Assembly (NCBI GenBank): GCA_024643915.1
Contig: JAHEMB010000232.1
Coordinates: 1-6,365, forward strand
DNA: 6,365 bases
From: Rhodothermaceae bacterium
GTDB lineage: Bacteria; Bacteroidota; Rhodothermia; Rhodothermales; JAHEMB01
Reading direction: 5' to 3'
Part shown: positions 6,152 to 6,365 of the stretch, one piece after another
Numbering within the stretch: position 1 is the first letter of the stretch
Layout: every line of letters begins with the position of its first letter
The notes under the pieces: model-generated
The model's database searches: none
What the model saw: only the letters and a program-made list of their open reading frames with translations
Told to the model about the DNA's origin: nothing
Program-made: the position numbers and the translations under genes

Positions 6152-6161
6152 GCGGAGAGAA
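6131..6161. repeat. Inverted repeat between the two converging genes, possible weak terminator
   Basis: TTCTTCCGC at 6131-6139 can pair with GCGGAGAGAA at 6152-6161 with a one-base bulge and a 12-base loop. It spans the stop codon of the MGCC gene and lies just before the converging stop. No T-run follows on either strand, so intrinsic termination is unproven. A second tiny stem, CGCC-TAAG-GGCG (6162-6173), lies next to it. Confidence 0.25.
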
Positions 6162-6164
6162 CGC

Positions 6165-6365
6165 CTAAGGGCGAGCCAGGGTGACGGGACCGCCAAAGCC
6201 GGGACCGCTCGCGCTCCCTTCGATACGCGCGCGGTCGTCCGTCACTACGCCTTGCAGCGTGCCGGGTCGCTGCCCACTGCCGAAGTCGAGTTGCATCCCG
6301 AGGTTCGGATGGAGGTGCTCGCCCGTCACGGTGAAAGCCATCGGCCCCGCTGGCAGGGCGATGGT
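6165..6365 (-). CDS. C-terminal end of a converging protein, beta-rich, function unknown (partial)
   Basis: The minus strand from the right edge is open for 66 codons and ends in TAG at 6165-6167. The visible residues (PMAFTVTGEHLHPNLGMQLDFG ... RIEGSASGPGFGGPVTLARP) are Gly/Thr/Val-rich with alternating hydrophobic residues, as in a beta-sandwich. FTVTGEHL followed by a DFG turn is loosely like IPT/TIG-type Ig folds, but this is only a resemblance. The start and most of the protein lie beyond the window. Composition, the lack of internal stops and the neat 13-base convergence with the MGCC gene support real coding. Confidence 0.65.
   Translation of the reverse strand, partial: TIALPAGPMAFTVTGEHLHPNLGMQLDFGSGQRPGTLQGVVTDDRARIEGSASGPGFGGPVTLARP

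Noticed and set aside
5765..6196. 143-codon minus-strand open frame covering the MGCC gene
   Set aside because: Arg/Gly/Ala-rich shadow with no motif. It overlaps the DUF1360 and MGCC genes, and the converging gene's stop is in a different frame that is better supported.

Overview
This is a GC-rich bacterial window, low in GC only in one intergenic stretch. It holds five protein-coding regions, two of them cut by the window edges. The left gene is a lipoprotein with FG-GAP/VCBS repeats and an ASPIC/UnbV domain, a type common in Bacteroidota, Rhodothermota and Balneolota and also found in Planctomycetes. Together with the high GC this makes a Rhodothermota-like organism my best guess, but it is an inference; no rRNA or marker gene is present.

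Layout. (1) Positions 1-2422, minus strand: an 807-codon N-terminal part of a secreted, calcium-loop-rich repeat lipoprotein whose C-terminus lies beyond the left edge. (2) Positions 2423-3058: a 636-base divergent intergenic region with small inverted repeats, a candidate promoter for the rightward genes and no convincing gene. (3) Positions 3059-6151, plus strand: a compact three-gene run. It encodes an 810-residue cysteine-rich protein with a duplicated N-terminal module and a beta-sandwich-like C-terminal part, then a 140-residue DUF1360-type membrane protein whose start overlaps the previous stop (TGATG), then a 105-residue MGCC protein whose start lies 80 bases inside the DUF1360 gene. 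(4) Positions 6165-6365, minus strand: the last 66 codons of a converging gene.

The three plus-strand genes are so tightly packed that they are probably co-transcribed and translationally coupled. None has a function I can name with confidence. The large protein has 41 cysteines in 810 residues, no Sec signal peptide, and two Trp/Cys-rich hydrophobic segments at equivalent places in two copies of an approximately 120-residue module offset by exactly 136 residues. With a small membrane protein that carries a CxxC and a small protein starting MGCC, this is the part of the window most likely to be an undescribed system. The two very long open frames antisense to real genes (780 and 492 codons) look like composition shadows.
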